Source: CAG-177 sp003514385 (GTDB taxonomy: Bacteria > Bacillota > Clostridia > Oscillospirales > Acutalibacteraceae). Taken from it: 64,000 nucleotides of DNA. This document shows, piece after piece, positions 25,688-33,662 of the stretch (the first letter of the stretch is position 1; the number at the start of each line of letters is the position of its first letter). The notes below the pieces were generated by a model. That model had not been told where the DNA came from, ran no database searches, and saw nothing but the letters and a program-made list of their open reading frames with translations. The DNA is taken from the NCBI GenBank assembly GCA_051920445.1, contig JBPPLN010000001.1:1612001-1676000 (forward strand). The letters are read 5' to 3'. Made by a program: the position numbers and the translations under genes.

Positions 25688-26221
25688 ATGCTTGAAAAAC
25701 CGAACTATAAATTCAATAAAAATATGCCGATGCCCAACAGGTTCATAAACGGTCAGGCGCTCGGCATGGTCAGCCGGCTTCGTTATGGGCTTTTTCCGAT
25801 GTCGTATAACGGCTGTGAGATAATCGCGGTCTATAACTATATGCGCCTTCACGGCGTGAAAACGAACATGGCGGATCTCGCGCTCGAAATATACCCCAAA
25901 GGCTCGGTGCTCATGGGGCTGTTCGGTTCGAATCCGTATATGCTAAGGCATTATTTCCAAAAGCGCGGCATGTCCGAGCACGGCATAACGGACTATGAGC
26001 GCTTTAAACGCGAGTTCCCGAAAGCCGGCTCGGCGATAATCTCGTTCTGGACGAAGCGTCCGCTTCTGTCGTCGCTGCACACTGTGGCGGTCGAGAGCAT
26101 GGAAAACGGCGGCGTCAGAGTGTATAACTTCAGCAACAGCCGCCCGGACCCGCGCGAGCTGTCCGGCTTCGATGACTTCGTCAAGAAGAGTTCGCATTTC
26201 ATTATAGGATATATAAAATAA
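25688..26221 (+). CDS. C39-like (papain-fold) cysteine peptidase, putative
   Basis: A 177-residue protein without a signal peptide. The arrangement SYNGCEIIAVYN (Cys43), SSLHTVAVE (His131) and VYNFSN (Asn147 or Asn150) resembles the Cys-His-Asn triad of C39-like peptidases found in clostridia. ATG 25688 is preferred since GGAGG at 25677-25681 is six bases upstream. It is tightly linked to the GPH symporter, a pairing with no evident biochemical link. The peptidase function is inferred from motif order only. Confidence 0.6.
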   Translation: MLEKPNYKFNKNMPMPNRFINGQALGMVSRLRYGLFPMSYNGCEIIAVYNYMRLHGVKTNMADLALEIYPKGSVLMGLFGSNPYMLRHYFQKRGMSEHGITDYERFKREFPKAGSAIISFWTKRPLLSSLHTVAVESMENGGVRVYNFSNSRPDPRELSGFDDFVKKSSHFIIGYIK

Positions 26222-26235
26222 GCAGTTGATATCAA

Positions 26236-26270
26236 AACGGCGCGGCTTTATAGCCGCGCCGTTGTTGATT
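26236..26270. terminator. Bidirectional terminator between peptidase and PASTA protein genes
   Basis: A twelve-base stem AACGGCGCGGCT/AGCCGCGCCGTT (26236-26247 and 26252-26263) with loop TTAT. T-rich on the right and A-rich on the left, so it can serve both converging genes. Confidence 0.85.
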
Positions 26271-26282
26271 TTAAGCGATATT

Positions 26283-27968
26283 TTACTGGCCGAGCAGGCG
26301 GTCGAGTATCGAACCGCCGCTGGAGCTCTGATTCGAGTTCGTCACGTCGTTCTCGTTCGAGGTCGAGAATGTAAGTTCTATGCGCGTGCCCTTCGGAGCT
26401 TTTGAGCCGGGCTCAACGGACATCGAAACGACAACGCCCTCGGTGTAGTTGCCCGCGACAGTGCAGACAAAGCCGCTGTCCGTCAGCATCTGCTTGGCTT
26501 CGGCGTAGCTCTTGCCGAACACATCGGGGACATCGACGCTCTCCTTGCCGCTGCTGATGACGAGCTCTATCTCGCTGCCTATCGCGACAGTGGTCTGCTC
26601 GGGCAGGCTCTGCGAAATAACATAGCCCTCCTTGACGGTGTCGCTGTATTCGTACTTCGTCTTGAAGGTGAACTTGCCGTCCCAGACGGGGTTCTTGGAT
26701 ATCGCTTCGTAGCTGAGGTTCTTGAAGTCGGGAACAACTATCGTCTCGGTGCTCGTGCTCTCCGTGACCGATGCGTTGAGGCTCGACTGGTCGGTGTCGT
26801 CCTTCTTCGAGAAGCTGCCTCTGAATACCGTCGCCATGAGAATGGCGAAAATTATTATTCCGATTCCGAGCGTTATGCCGACTGCGATAAGAAACGGCTG
26901 AGCCTCGCTCTTCTTCTTTTTCGGCGCTGCCGGAGCAGCTTCACCCTGCGCGGGTTCGACCGAGCGGTCGCCGCTCATCGCCTGAATCTCGCCCGCGTAT
27001 GCCGCGGTCGGGGAGGCGGAGAGTTCCGCCCTGAACTGCTCGACCGAGCGGGTTCTGTCCTCGGGCAGGATCTGAAGCGCGTTTATCAGTGCGTTTATTA
27101 CATATGCCGGGAGCTGCTCGGCGAATTTGCTCGGTATCATCAGACGGTCGTTCGTCACGCGGGTCGTGGCAACTATCGGATCTGTGCCTATGAGCGTGCG
27201 GTAGAGCACCGCCGCAAAGGCATATATATCCGTCCATGCGCCCTGCTGACCCTCAAAGCCGTACTGCTCTATGGCGGCGTAGCCGGGGAAGAGCTCGGGG
27301 TTCAGATCGCCGCGCGCCGTGCGTGCCTGCCAGATGCTGAAGCCCGATATCTTGAGCTTGCCGTCGGGCGTTACAAGAATGGTCTGCGGCGAAAGTCCGC
27401 GGTGGATTATGCCCGCCGAGTGCAGAGTGCCGAGCGCCGAAAGCGCGGGCATGAACATCTGCCTCGCGCGCTCCCACGGAATGTATCCCGTGCTCGTCGA
27501 GAGCAGGTATTTTCTCAGCGGAACGGCGTCCGTATATTCATAGATAGCGTATGCGGTGCCGTTGTCCTCAACGACATCCGTCACGCTTATGAGCGCAGAA
27601 AGTCCCATAAGGCGCATGAGCTTGCGCCACAGCTCAAGAAAGCTTTGGTAGCAGTCGGTATAAGCGCGCTCGCAGCCCTGCATGACTCTGACCTGAGTCT
27701 CGCCGTTTTCGCGCGAGCAAATGGCGTCGGGCAGAAATTCCCTGACCTTAACGGCTATACGCTCGGCCATGTCCCATCCGGCATAGGTGACTCCGTCGCC
27801 GTTAAACTCCAGCACCTTGCCGACGAGATAGCGGTTTGCAACAACGCTTCTTATCGGGAGATAGGGGGAGAGCTGGGGCGAGTCGGCATGGTATCCGCAG
27901 TAGGGGCACTGCTTCGCGTCGCCGATGGGTTTCATGCAGCTCATGCATAAATTATCGGTGTTAGGCAT
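26283..27968 (-). CDS. PASTA-domain membrane protein with degenerate Ser/Thr kinase domain (predicted pseudokinase)
   Basis: 561 residues. Order: zinc ribbon (CMSC at 8-11, CPYC at 21-24), kinase-like domain about 45-315, Ala/Pro/Lys linker, one transmembrane helix about 358-382, and two extracellular PASTA repeats (about 410-545), then a Ser/Asn-rich tail. The layout is that of PrkC/StkP-type receptors. The ATP lysine is present (IAVK, Lys74), but the catalytic loop reads HRG (189-191) not HRD, the metal-binding Asn is Thr196, and DFG is SGF (208-210). All three key positions are lost, so catalysis is unlikely. PASTA repeats are known to bind muropeptides or lipid II; a sensing or scaffold role is inferred. 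Confidence 0.88.
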   Translation of the reverse strand: MPNTDNLCMSCMKPIGDAKQCPYCGYHADSPQLSPYLPIRSVVANRYLVGKVLEFNGDGVTYAGWDMAERIAVKVREFLPDAICSRENGETQVRVMQGCERAYTDCYQSFLELWRKLMRLMGLSALISVTDVVEDNGTAYAIYEYTDAVPLRKYLLSTSTGYIPWERARQMFMPALSALGTLHSAGIIHRGLSPQTILVTPDGKLKISGFSIWQARTARGDLNPELFPGYAAIEQYGFEGQQGAWTDIYAFAAVLYRTLIGTDPIVATTRVTNDRLMIPSKFAEQLPAYVINALINALQILPEDRTRSVEQFRAELSASPTAAYAGEIQAMSGDRSVEPAQGEAAPAAPKKKKSEAQPFLIAVGITLGIGIIIFAILMATVFRGSFSKKDDTDQSSLNASVTESTSTETIVVPDFKNLSYEAISKNPVWDGKFTFKTKYEYSDTVKEGYVISQSLPEQTTVAIGSEIELVISSGKESVDVPDVFGKSYAEAKQMLTDSGFVCTVAGNYTEGVVVSMSVEPGSKAPKGTRIELTFSTSNENDVTNSNQSSSGGSILDRLLGQ

Positions 27969-28125
27969 TGAAGACCTTCCTTTACGAAATATGGGATAAC
28001 ACAGTTGTGTTGATGATAAAATTAGTCAAGTATATGATACCAAAACATGCGGCAGTTGTCAACTTCGTATAGTATTCTGACGAAAACAGAGCGGTTTTTG
28101 CCCGAATATTTAAACGCTTTAACTC

Positions 28126-28153
28126 TTGAAATTGCACTTGACGGTGATATAAT
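28126..28153 (+). promoter_or_regulatory. Promoter of ilvE-tdk with operator-like palindrome
   Basis: TTGAAA (28126-28131) and TATAAT (28148-28153) with a 16-base spacer. Eight bases downstream, TTGTACTT (28161-28168) and AAGTGCAA (28172-28179) form an imperfect palindrome around the expected transcription start, which could be an operator or a small hairpin. Confidence 0.7.
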
Positions 28154-28210
28154 AATGGTATTGTACTTCTAAAGTGCAACACCTGTATTCAAGATAAAGG
28201 AGATGCTATT

Positions 28211-29284
28211 ATGCAGAAGATAACTATCGAGCGTACTACCGCTCCTAAAGCAAAGCCCACAGACGAGACAAAACTCGGCTTCGGCAAGATATTTACCGAC
28301 CATATGTTTATTATGAACTATGACGAGGGCGAAGGCTGGCACAACCCGAGAATTGTGCCCTATGCTCCTATAGCTCTTGATCCTGCGGCGATGTGCCTGC
28401 ACTATGGCCAGGCTGACTTCGAGGGACTCAAGGCATACAGAAGAGCCGACGGCAGCATCGGCCTTTTCCGCCCCGATCAGAATATGGCGAGACTCAATGT
28501 CTCCAACGAGCGTCTCTGCATCCCGAAGATCGACGAGGCATTCGGCGTTGAGGCTATCAAGACCCTTGTCGAGGTCGATAAGGACTGGGTACCGCACAGC
28601 GAGGGCACTTCGCTCTATATCCGTCCGTATATCTTCGCTATTGATCCCATGGTCGGTGTTCATCCGGCGAAGCATCTGCTTTTCGTTATAATTCTTTCAC
28701 CCGTCGGCGCATATTACGACAACGGACTTGCTCCCGTTAAAATCTACGTCGAGGAGCATTATGTCCGCGCCGTTACCGGCGGCACCGGCTTTACAAAGGC
28801 TGCTGCAAACTATGCTATATCCATGAAGGCGCAGGAAGTCGCCGAGGAGCAGGGCTATGCTCAGGTCCTCTGGCTTGACGGCGTTCACAGAAAGTATATC
28901 GACGAGGTCGGCGCAATGAACGTGTTCTTTGTCGTTGACGGCGAGGTCATCACCCCGAGCCTTGACAGAGGCTGCATCCTCGGCGGTATCACAAGAAAGT
29001 CCTGCATCGAGCTTCTCCGCCACATGGGCTACAAAGTCACCGAGAGAGATATCGAAATCGGCGAGCTCGTCAAAGCATATGACGAGGGCAAGTTCGACGA
29101 GGCGTTCGGCTCGGGCACAGCAGCTGTTATTTCGCCCATCGGCGAGCTCAAGTACGGCGACAAGCACATGGTAATCAACGACGGCAAGATTGGCCCTATC
29201 TCGCAGAAGCTCTATGATACCCTCACCGGTATCCAGTGGGGCAGACTGCCCGACGAGTTCGGCTGGACCGTCAAGGTCGACTGA
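28211..29284 (+). CDS. ilvE: Branched-chain amino acid aminotransferase
   Basis: PLP-dependent fold-type IV enzyme that interconverts branched-chain amino acids and 2-oxoacids. The 357-residue length is that of the larger BCAT class. TKAAANYAISMKAQ carries the PLP lysine region, VLWLDGVHRKYIDEVGAMNVFFV is the signature, and TPSLDRGCILGGITRKS follows. AAAGGAGATG lies before the ATG. Its stop shares a base with the tdk start, an unexpected partner. Confidence 0.96.
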   Translation: MQKITIERTTAPKAKPTDETKLGFGKIFTDHMFIMNYDEGEGWHNPRIVPYAPIALDPAAMCLHYGQADFEGLKAYRRADGSIGLFRPDQNMARLNVSNERLCIPKIDEAFGVEAIKTLVEVDKDWVPHSEGTSLYIRPYIFAIDPMVGVHPAKHLLFVIILSPVGAYYDNGLAPVKIYVEEHYVRAVTGGTGFTKAAANYAISMKAQEVAEEQGYAQVLWLDGVHRKYIDEVGAMNVFFVVDGEVITPSLDRGCILGGITRKSCIELLRHMGYKVTERDIEIGELVKAYDEGKFDEAFGSGTAAVISPIGELKYGDKHMVINDGKIGPISQKLYDTLTGIQWGRLPDEFGWTVKVD

Positions 29285-29871
29285 TGGCGAAGCTCTACTT
29301 CAAATACGGCGCAATGGGCTCGTCAAAATCGGCTCAGGCGCTTATGACCAAGTTCAACTATGAAGAGAAGGATCGCAAGGTCTGGCTGATAAAACCGAGC
29401 ATCGACACGCGCGACGGCTCCGACACGGTTTATTCCCGTATAGGACTCAGCGCAAAGGCGCAGGTGATATCCCCGCAGGACGATATATATGAAATGTTCG
29501 GCGAGAAATGCCGCGACGCGGATGTCGTTATTTCGGATGAGAGCCAGTTTTTTACAGAAGACCAGATAGATCAGCTTCGCAGAATAGTTGACGAATGTGA
29601 TATTCCGGTGCTCTGCTTCGGGCTGCGTACCGATTTCCTGACGAATGTTTTCCCGGGAAGCCGCAGGCTGTTCGAGGTCGCGGATTCCATAACCGAGATA
29701 AAGACCATCTGCCGCTGCGGCAGAAAGGCAACCGTCAACGCGAGAATAGGCGAGGACGGACAGGTTGTGACCAGCGGCTCGCAGGTGCTCCTCGGCGGCA
29801 ACGACCGCTATGAGGCGATGTGCCACCGCTGCTGGAAGGAACGCATAGCGCGGGAGAGCGCGGAAAAATAA
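29284..29871 (+). CDS. tdk: Thymidine kinase
   Basis: Type II thymidine kinase of the salvage pathway. The P-loop GAMGSSKSAQAL replaces the common GPMFSGKS but keeps the glycine-lysine-serine core; the DESQFF Walker B motif, FGLRTDF lasso region and paired zinc cysteines (CRCG, CHRC) are present in 195 residues. ATG 29284 overlaps the ilvE TGA by one base, making an earlier start unlikely. Confidence 0.95.
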   Translation: MAKLYFKYGAMGSSKSAQALMTKFNYEEKDRKVWLIKPSIDTRDGSDTVYSRIGLSAKAQVISPQDDIYEMFGEKCRDADVVISDESQFFTEDQIDQLRRIVDECDIPVLCFGLRTDFLTNVFPGSRRLFEVADSITEIKTICRCGRKATVNARIGEDGQVVTSGSQVLLGGNDRYEAMCHRCWKERIARESAEK

Positions 29872-29913
29872 AAAGCTCCGGGACTGTCGAATTCAGCGCA
29901 GACCAAAGAAAAT

Positions 29914-29965
29914 ATAAAGGTCATAATTCACGTACGACAGCGCAGATTATGACCTTTATTTTAGT
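29914..29965 (+). terminator. Terminator after tdk
   Basis: A fourteen-base stem ATAAAGGTCATAAT/ATTATGACCTTTAT (29914-29927 and 29946-29959) followed by TTTAG. It is AT-rich with an 18-base loop, weaker than others here. Confidence 0.65.
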
Positions 29966-30056
29966 TAATTTTCGCTCTTTTAACGCTTTTTGCGTCTAAA
30001 CGGGCAGACCATTTTGCGGCAGGCAGAAAGCCGAAATAATTTCCGGGAGGTCGCGC

Positions 30057-30971
30057 TTGAACAGAAAACTTGAATTCACCGTGCCTGAGGAGTACGAGGG
30101 CAAAAAGGCGTTTTATTTCCTGCGCGGCTGCGCGGGGATCTCGGCGCGCGCGTTAAGCTCGCTCAAGCGCATCGACGGCGGCATAACCCGCGGCGGCGAG
30201 ACGCTGCGGACAATAGACCGCCTGCACGCGGGCGATATCGTTATTGTGACTCTGCCCGTCGAGACCGAAACGGTCGAGCCGATGGATATAAATATAGATG
30301 TAATATATGAGGACGCCGATCTGCTCGCCGTCAACAAATCACCCTTTCTCGCTATGCACCCGACCCATAACCATCAGGGCGACACGCTCGCAAACGCAGT
30401 CGCCGGGCATCTGCAAAGCGAGGGGAAGAGCGCAGTGTTCCGCTGCGTCGGCAGGCTCGACAAAGGCACATCGGGCGTTGTTGTCTGCGCCCTGAACCGC
30501 TATGCGGCGGCACGCCTTTCGGGCAATATAAATAAAAGATATGTAGCCGTCGTCCGAGGACACTTCGAGGGGAGCGGCACAATAAACAAGCCTATCTACC
30601 GCCCCGACCCGATGAAAACTCTGCGCGCGTGCGGCGATATGCCCGGGAGCGAGAGCGCGGTAACGCATTGGGAGAGCCTGTATTCAAGCGACGAATACAG
30701 CCTGCTGAGTCTCACTCTCGAGACCGGCAGAACGCATCAGATAAGGGTGCATTTCGCGTCCATGGGCGCACCCCTCGCGGGCGACACAATGTACGGCGCG
30801 CCGGAAAATGAGATAGGGCATCATCTGCTCCACTGCGCCGAGTGCGGATTCATTCATCCGGCTTCGGGCGAAGAAATTTGCCTGTCTGCTCCGCCTCCGC
30901 AGGATTTTCTCGACTTCTGCCGCAGCTTCATTCCGGCGGATGTATTGGCTAAAATATTCAACTATGCATGA
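30057..30971 (+). CDS. RluA/RluD-family pseudouridine synthase
   Basis: Isomerises uridines in rRNA or tRNA. The catalytic aspartate motif reads GRLDKGTSGVVV and the second signature RTHQIRVHFASMGAPLAGD is intact in 304 residues. The start is TTG 30057 with GGGAGG at 30045-30050; no ATG is available near it. The N-terminal S4-like part is short. The target site cannot be told from sequence. Confidence 0.92.
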   Translation: MNRKLEFTVPEEYEGKKAFYFLRGCAGISARALSSLKRIDGGITRGGETLRTIDRLHAGDIVIVTLPVETETVEPMDINIDVIYEDADLLAVNKSPFLAMHPTHNHQGDTLANAVAGHLQSEGKSAVFRCVGRLDKGTSGVVVCALNRYAAARLSGNINKRYVAVVRGHFEGSGTINKPIYRPDPMKTLRACGDMPGSESAVTHWESLYSSDEYSLLSLTLETGRTHQIRVHFASMGAPLAGDTMYGAPENEIGHHLLHCAECGFIHPASGEEICLSAPPPQDFLDFCRSFIPADVLAKIFNYA

Positions 30972-31039
30972 ATAAGATGCATATTTACCGTCAAAATGCA
31001 GAAAAACGCCGAAAACATGAAAAAATATTCAATAAAGCC

Positions 31040-31067
31040 TTGCATTTTGAAAATATGGTGCTATAAT
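31040..31067 (+). promoter_or_regulatory. Promoter of the amino-acid ABC transporter operon
   Basis: TTGCAT (31040-31045) and TATAAT (31062-31067), spacer 16 bases, 32 bases before the ATG of the binding protein. The same TTGCAT -35 recurs before other transporter genes in the window. Confidence 0.75.
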
Positions 31068-31099
31068 ACAGTCATCAAATCAAACAGGAGGAAAACATC

Positions 31100-31975
31100 A
31101 TGAAAAAGTTTACGAAGATAATTGCTCTCGTGCTTGCGCTTGCCTGCATCTGCACTGCGTTCGCAGCCTGCGGCGGCAACAAGGACGACGGCAATACAAC
31201 AAAGACACCCGCAGTCAAGGTCATTGACTACGATCTGACCAGCGAGCAGTACGCTTTCGGCGTTGACAAGAACCAGCCCGAGCTGCTCACCCAGGTCAAC
31301 GACATAATCAAAGAGATGAAGAGCGACGGAACATTCACCGCTATCTGCGACAAGTACTTCGGCGGCGGCACTCCCGAGGCTGTCAAGTCCGCAGCTCTCG
31401 ATGAGAGCAAGGATCAGCTCGTCGTTGCGACCAACGCCGCTTTCGAGCCCTTTGAGTACATGAAGGGTGATGACTACTACGGCATCGACATGGAGATTGC
31501 CGCTTATGTCGCCAAGAAGCTCGGCAAAGAGCTCGTTATCCAGAACATGGACTTCGATGCTGTCTGCCTTTCCGTCGGCCAGCACAAGTGCGATATCGCA
31601 ATGGCAGGTCTTACCATCAGCGAAGACCGTAAAGAGTATGTCAACTTCTCCGACGCTTACTATGAGGCATCTCAGAGACTCATAGTCAAGGGCACCGACA
31701 CCACCTTCGACGCCTGCAAGAGCGCTGACGATGTCAAGGCTATCCTCAACAACCTCACCGAGGACAAGAAGATCGGTTGCCAGCAGGGCACTACCGGCAA
31801 CTCCTTCATCGAGGGCAGCGAAGATCTCGGATTCCCGGGACTCAAGGCAAAGGCTGTCGCTTATAAGAGCGGTTCTCTTGCAGTCCAGGATCTCATCAAC
31901 GGCGGCGTTGACTATGTCATCATCGACTCTGCTCCCGCTGCGAGCATCGCAAAGGCTATCAATGATGTTGCCTGA
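31100..31975 (+). CDS. Amino-acid ABC transporter substrate-binding lipoprotein, apparently circularly permuted
   Basis: 291 residues with a lipoprotein signal (lipidated Cys24 in FAACGG). The mature part opens at about residue 38 with VKVIDYDLTSEQYAFGVDKNQPELL and DGTFTAICDKYFG (to 88), which is the sequence that normally ends a family 3 binding protein. Only then, from residue 105, comes the usual N-terminal start (DQLVVATNAAFEPFEY, YYGIDMEIAAYVAKKLG), and the protein stops at DYVIIDSAPAASIAKAINDVA, just where the missing last segment would follow. The order is therefore C-terminal segment first, a circular permutation with both parts complete. It binds polar amino acids by family inference; the permease and ATPase follow. 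Confidence 0.9.
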   Translation: MKKFTKIIALVLALACICTAFAACGGNKDDGNTTKTPAVKVIDYDLTSEQYAFGVDKNQPELLTQVNDIIKEMKSDGTFTAICDKYFGGGTPEAVKSAALDESKDQLVVATNAAFEPFEYMKGDDYYGIDMEIAAYVAKKLGKELVIQNMDFDAVCLSVGQHKCDIAMAGLTISEDRKEYVNFSDAYYEASQRLIVKGTDTTFDACKSADDVKAILNNLTEDKKIGCQQGTTGNSFIEGSEDLGFPGLKAKAVAYKSGSLAVQDLINGGVDYVIIDSAPAASIAKAINDVA

Positions 31976-31998
31976 GCTTAAATGTAAATAACAAAAGA

Positions 31999-32038
31999 AG
32001 GCTGTTTCGGTCGAAACGGCCTTCCTTTTAGTCTGCGG
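31999..32038 (+). terminator. Weak hairpin between binding protein and permease genes
   Basis: AAGGCTGTTTCGGTCG..CGAAACGGCCTTCCTTTTAG: AAGGC.GTTTCG pairs with CGAAAC.GCCTT, followed by CCTTTTAG. Such partial terminators commonly keep binding-protein transcript in excess over the permease genes. Exact ends are approximate. Confidence 0.6.
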
Positions 32039-32079
32039 CGCTTTTTGCCGCGCAAGTATTTGGACAAAGGAAAAGAACT

Positions 32080-32802
32080 ATGAACGATTTTATAGCAAGC
32101 TTACCGAAGAAAATCGATAAGTTTATCGAGATACTCATAGACTACAACGGCTATGTAAAAGTCCTGCAGGGCTTGCAGAATACGCTCAAGATAGCCGTTC
32201 TCGGTCTTATAATCGGTATTGTCATCGGTACGCTGATAGCGACCGTGCGCGTTATACCGAAATACAAAGTCCTCCCGAGAATACTCAACGCCATCTGCGC
32301 ATTCTATGTCGCGCTCTTCAGAGGAACCCCCATGGTCGTGCAGCTGCTTATATTCTACTATGTCGTGCTGCCGATAATGGGCGTCAATCTCCCGTCGGTC
32401 AGCGTGGCGATAGCGGTTTTCGGCCTCAACAGCGGCGCGTACATATCGGAGATAATGCGAAGCGGTATCCAGAGCGTTGACGACGGTCAGATGGAGGGCG
32501 GCAGAAGCGTCGGCCTTAGCTTCTCGACCACGATGATGCGCATAGTTATCCCGCAGGCGATAAAGAACATTCTCCCGACCCTCGGCAACGAGTTCATCGC
32601 TCTTATCAAGGAGACTTCGGTCGTCTCGTTCGTCGGCGCGCTCGACCTCTATGTTGCGTTCAGCTACATCGGCTCGAACAGCTATGAGTTCATGGTGCCG
32701 TATATCGCCATGGCGCTCATCTATATCGTCATAGTCTGCCTGATAACCCTGCTTGTAAAAATCATGGAAAGGAGCCTGAAGAAGAGTGATAGACGTAATT
32801 GA
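32080..32802 (+). CDS. Amino-acid ABC transporter permease (HisM/GlnP type)
   Basis: 240 residues with five hydrophobic segments and the BPD_transp_1 EAA loop: GGRSVGLSFSTTMMRIVIPQAIKNILPTLGNEF. The TPMVVQLLIFYYVVLP stretch is typical of polar amino-acid permeases. AAAGGA lies before the ATG. It overlaps the ATPase gene by 17 bases. Confidence 0.94.
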   Translation: MNDFIASLPKKIDKFIEILIDYNGYVKVLQGLQNTLKIAVLGLIIGIVIGTLIATVRVIPKYKVLPRILNAICAFYVALFRGTPMVVQLLIFYYVVLPIMGVNLPSVSVAIAVFGLNSGAYISEIMRSGIQSVDDGQMEGGRSVGLSFSTTMMRIVIPQAIKNILPTLGNEFIALIKETSVVSFVGALDLYVAFSYIGSNSYEFMVPYIAMALIYIVIVCLITLLVKIMERSLKKSDRRN

Positions 32803-33577
32803 CCTGAAAAAGAACTTCGGGGACAATGAAGTCCTCAAGGGCATCAACATGACTATCAACAAGGGCGACATCGTTGTTGTCATCGGCCCGTCCGGCTCCG
32901 GAAAGAGCACATTCCTGCGCTGCCTCAACTGCATGGAGGATCCGACCTCCGGCAAGATTATATTCGAGGGCGTGGATATCGCCGACCCCAAGGTCGATAT
33001 AAATATCCATCGCAGAAAGATGGGAATGGTGTTCCAGCATTTCAATCTTTTCAACAACAAGACTGTTATCGAGAACATAATGCTTTCACCCGTGCTCTGC
33101 GCCAAGAAGGACAGACGCAAGGCTGTGATGCACAATATGTTCCACAAGGATAAGCTGCCTGTGCGCCCCGTCAAGGAGATAAAGAAAGATGCGAAGGAGA
33201 ACGCACACAAGCTGCTCGAGCGCATAGGACTCGAGGACAAAGCCGATGTCTATCCCTCGACCCTCTCCGGCGGCCAGAAGCAGCGAGTCGCAATAGTCCG
33301 CTCGCTCGCGATGAACCCCGAGGTCATTCTTTTCGATGAGCCGACGAGCGCCCTCGACCCCGAGATGGTCGGCGAGGTTCTCGACCTGATGAAGCAGCTC
33401 GCCCGTGAGGGTATGACGATGGTTGTCGTTACCCACGAGATGGGCTTCGCCCGCGAAGTCGGCACGAAGCTCGTGTTCATGGACGAGGGCAAAATAGTTG
33501 AGGAGAACACACCCGAAAAGTTCTTCGCCGATCCGCAGAGCCCCCGCGCAAAAGATTTCCTTTCAAAAGTACTTTAA
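32786..33577 (+). CDS. Amino-acid ABC transporter ATP-binding protein (GlnQ type)
   Basis: 263 residues with Walker A GPSGSGKST, Q-loop MVFQHFNLF, signature LSGGQKQR, Walker B VILFDEPTSALDP and the switch His in VVVTHEMGFA. The start is GTG 32786 inside the permease gene, with AAAGGAG a little far upstream. Between ENIMLSPV and HKLLERIGL it carries about 22 extra basic residues (KKDRRKAVMHNMFHKDKLP and onward) compared with the usual protein, next to the coupling-helix region. Confidence 0.94.
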   Translation: MIDVIDLKKNFGDNEVLKGINMTINKGDIVVVIGPSGSGKSTFLRCLNCMEDPTSGKIIFEGVDIADPKVDINIHRRKMGMVFQHFNLFNNKTVIENIMLSPVLCAKKDRRKAVMHNMFHKDKLPVRPVKEIKKDAKENAHKLLERIGLEDKADVYPSTLSGGQKQRVAIVRSLAMNPEVILFDEPTSALDPEMVGEVLDLMKQLAREGMTMVVVTHEMGFAREVGTKLVFMDEGKIVEENTPEKFFADPQSPRAKDFLSKVL

Positions 33578-33586
33578 TAATAACAG

Positions 33587-33650
33587 AGCCCGCCGATTCA
33601 GGCGGGCTAAAAATTTATCCCGGCTCCTTTCGGAACCGGGACTTTTGCTT
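33587..33650. terminator. Double terminator between convergent transporter genes
   Basis: Hairpin 1: AGCCCGCC (33587-33594) with GGCGGGCT (33601-33608), followed by AAAAATTT. Hairpin 2: TCCCGGCTCC (33618-33627) with GGAACCGGGA (33632-33641), one mismatch, followed by CTTTTGCTTTT. They serve the ABC operon on the plus strand and possibly the ion transporter on the minus strand. Confidence 0.85.
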
Positions 33651-33662
33651 TTATTTTATTTT

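Noticed and set aside
27969..28125. Promoter for the PASTA protein gene (a TTGACT lies on the minus strand near 28020)
   Set aside because: No -10 box at an acceptable distance could be fixed.
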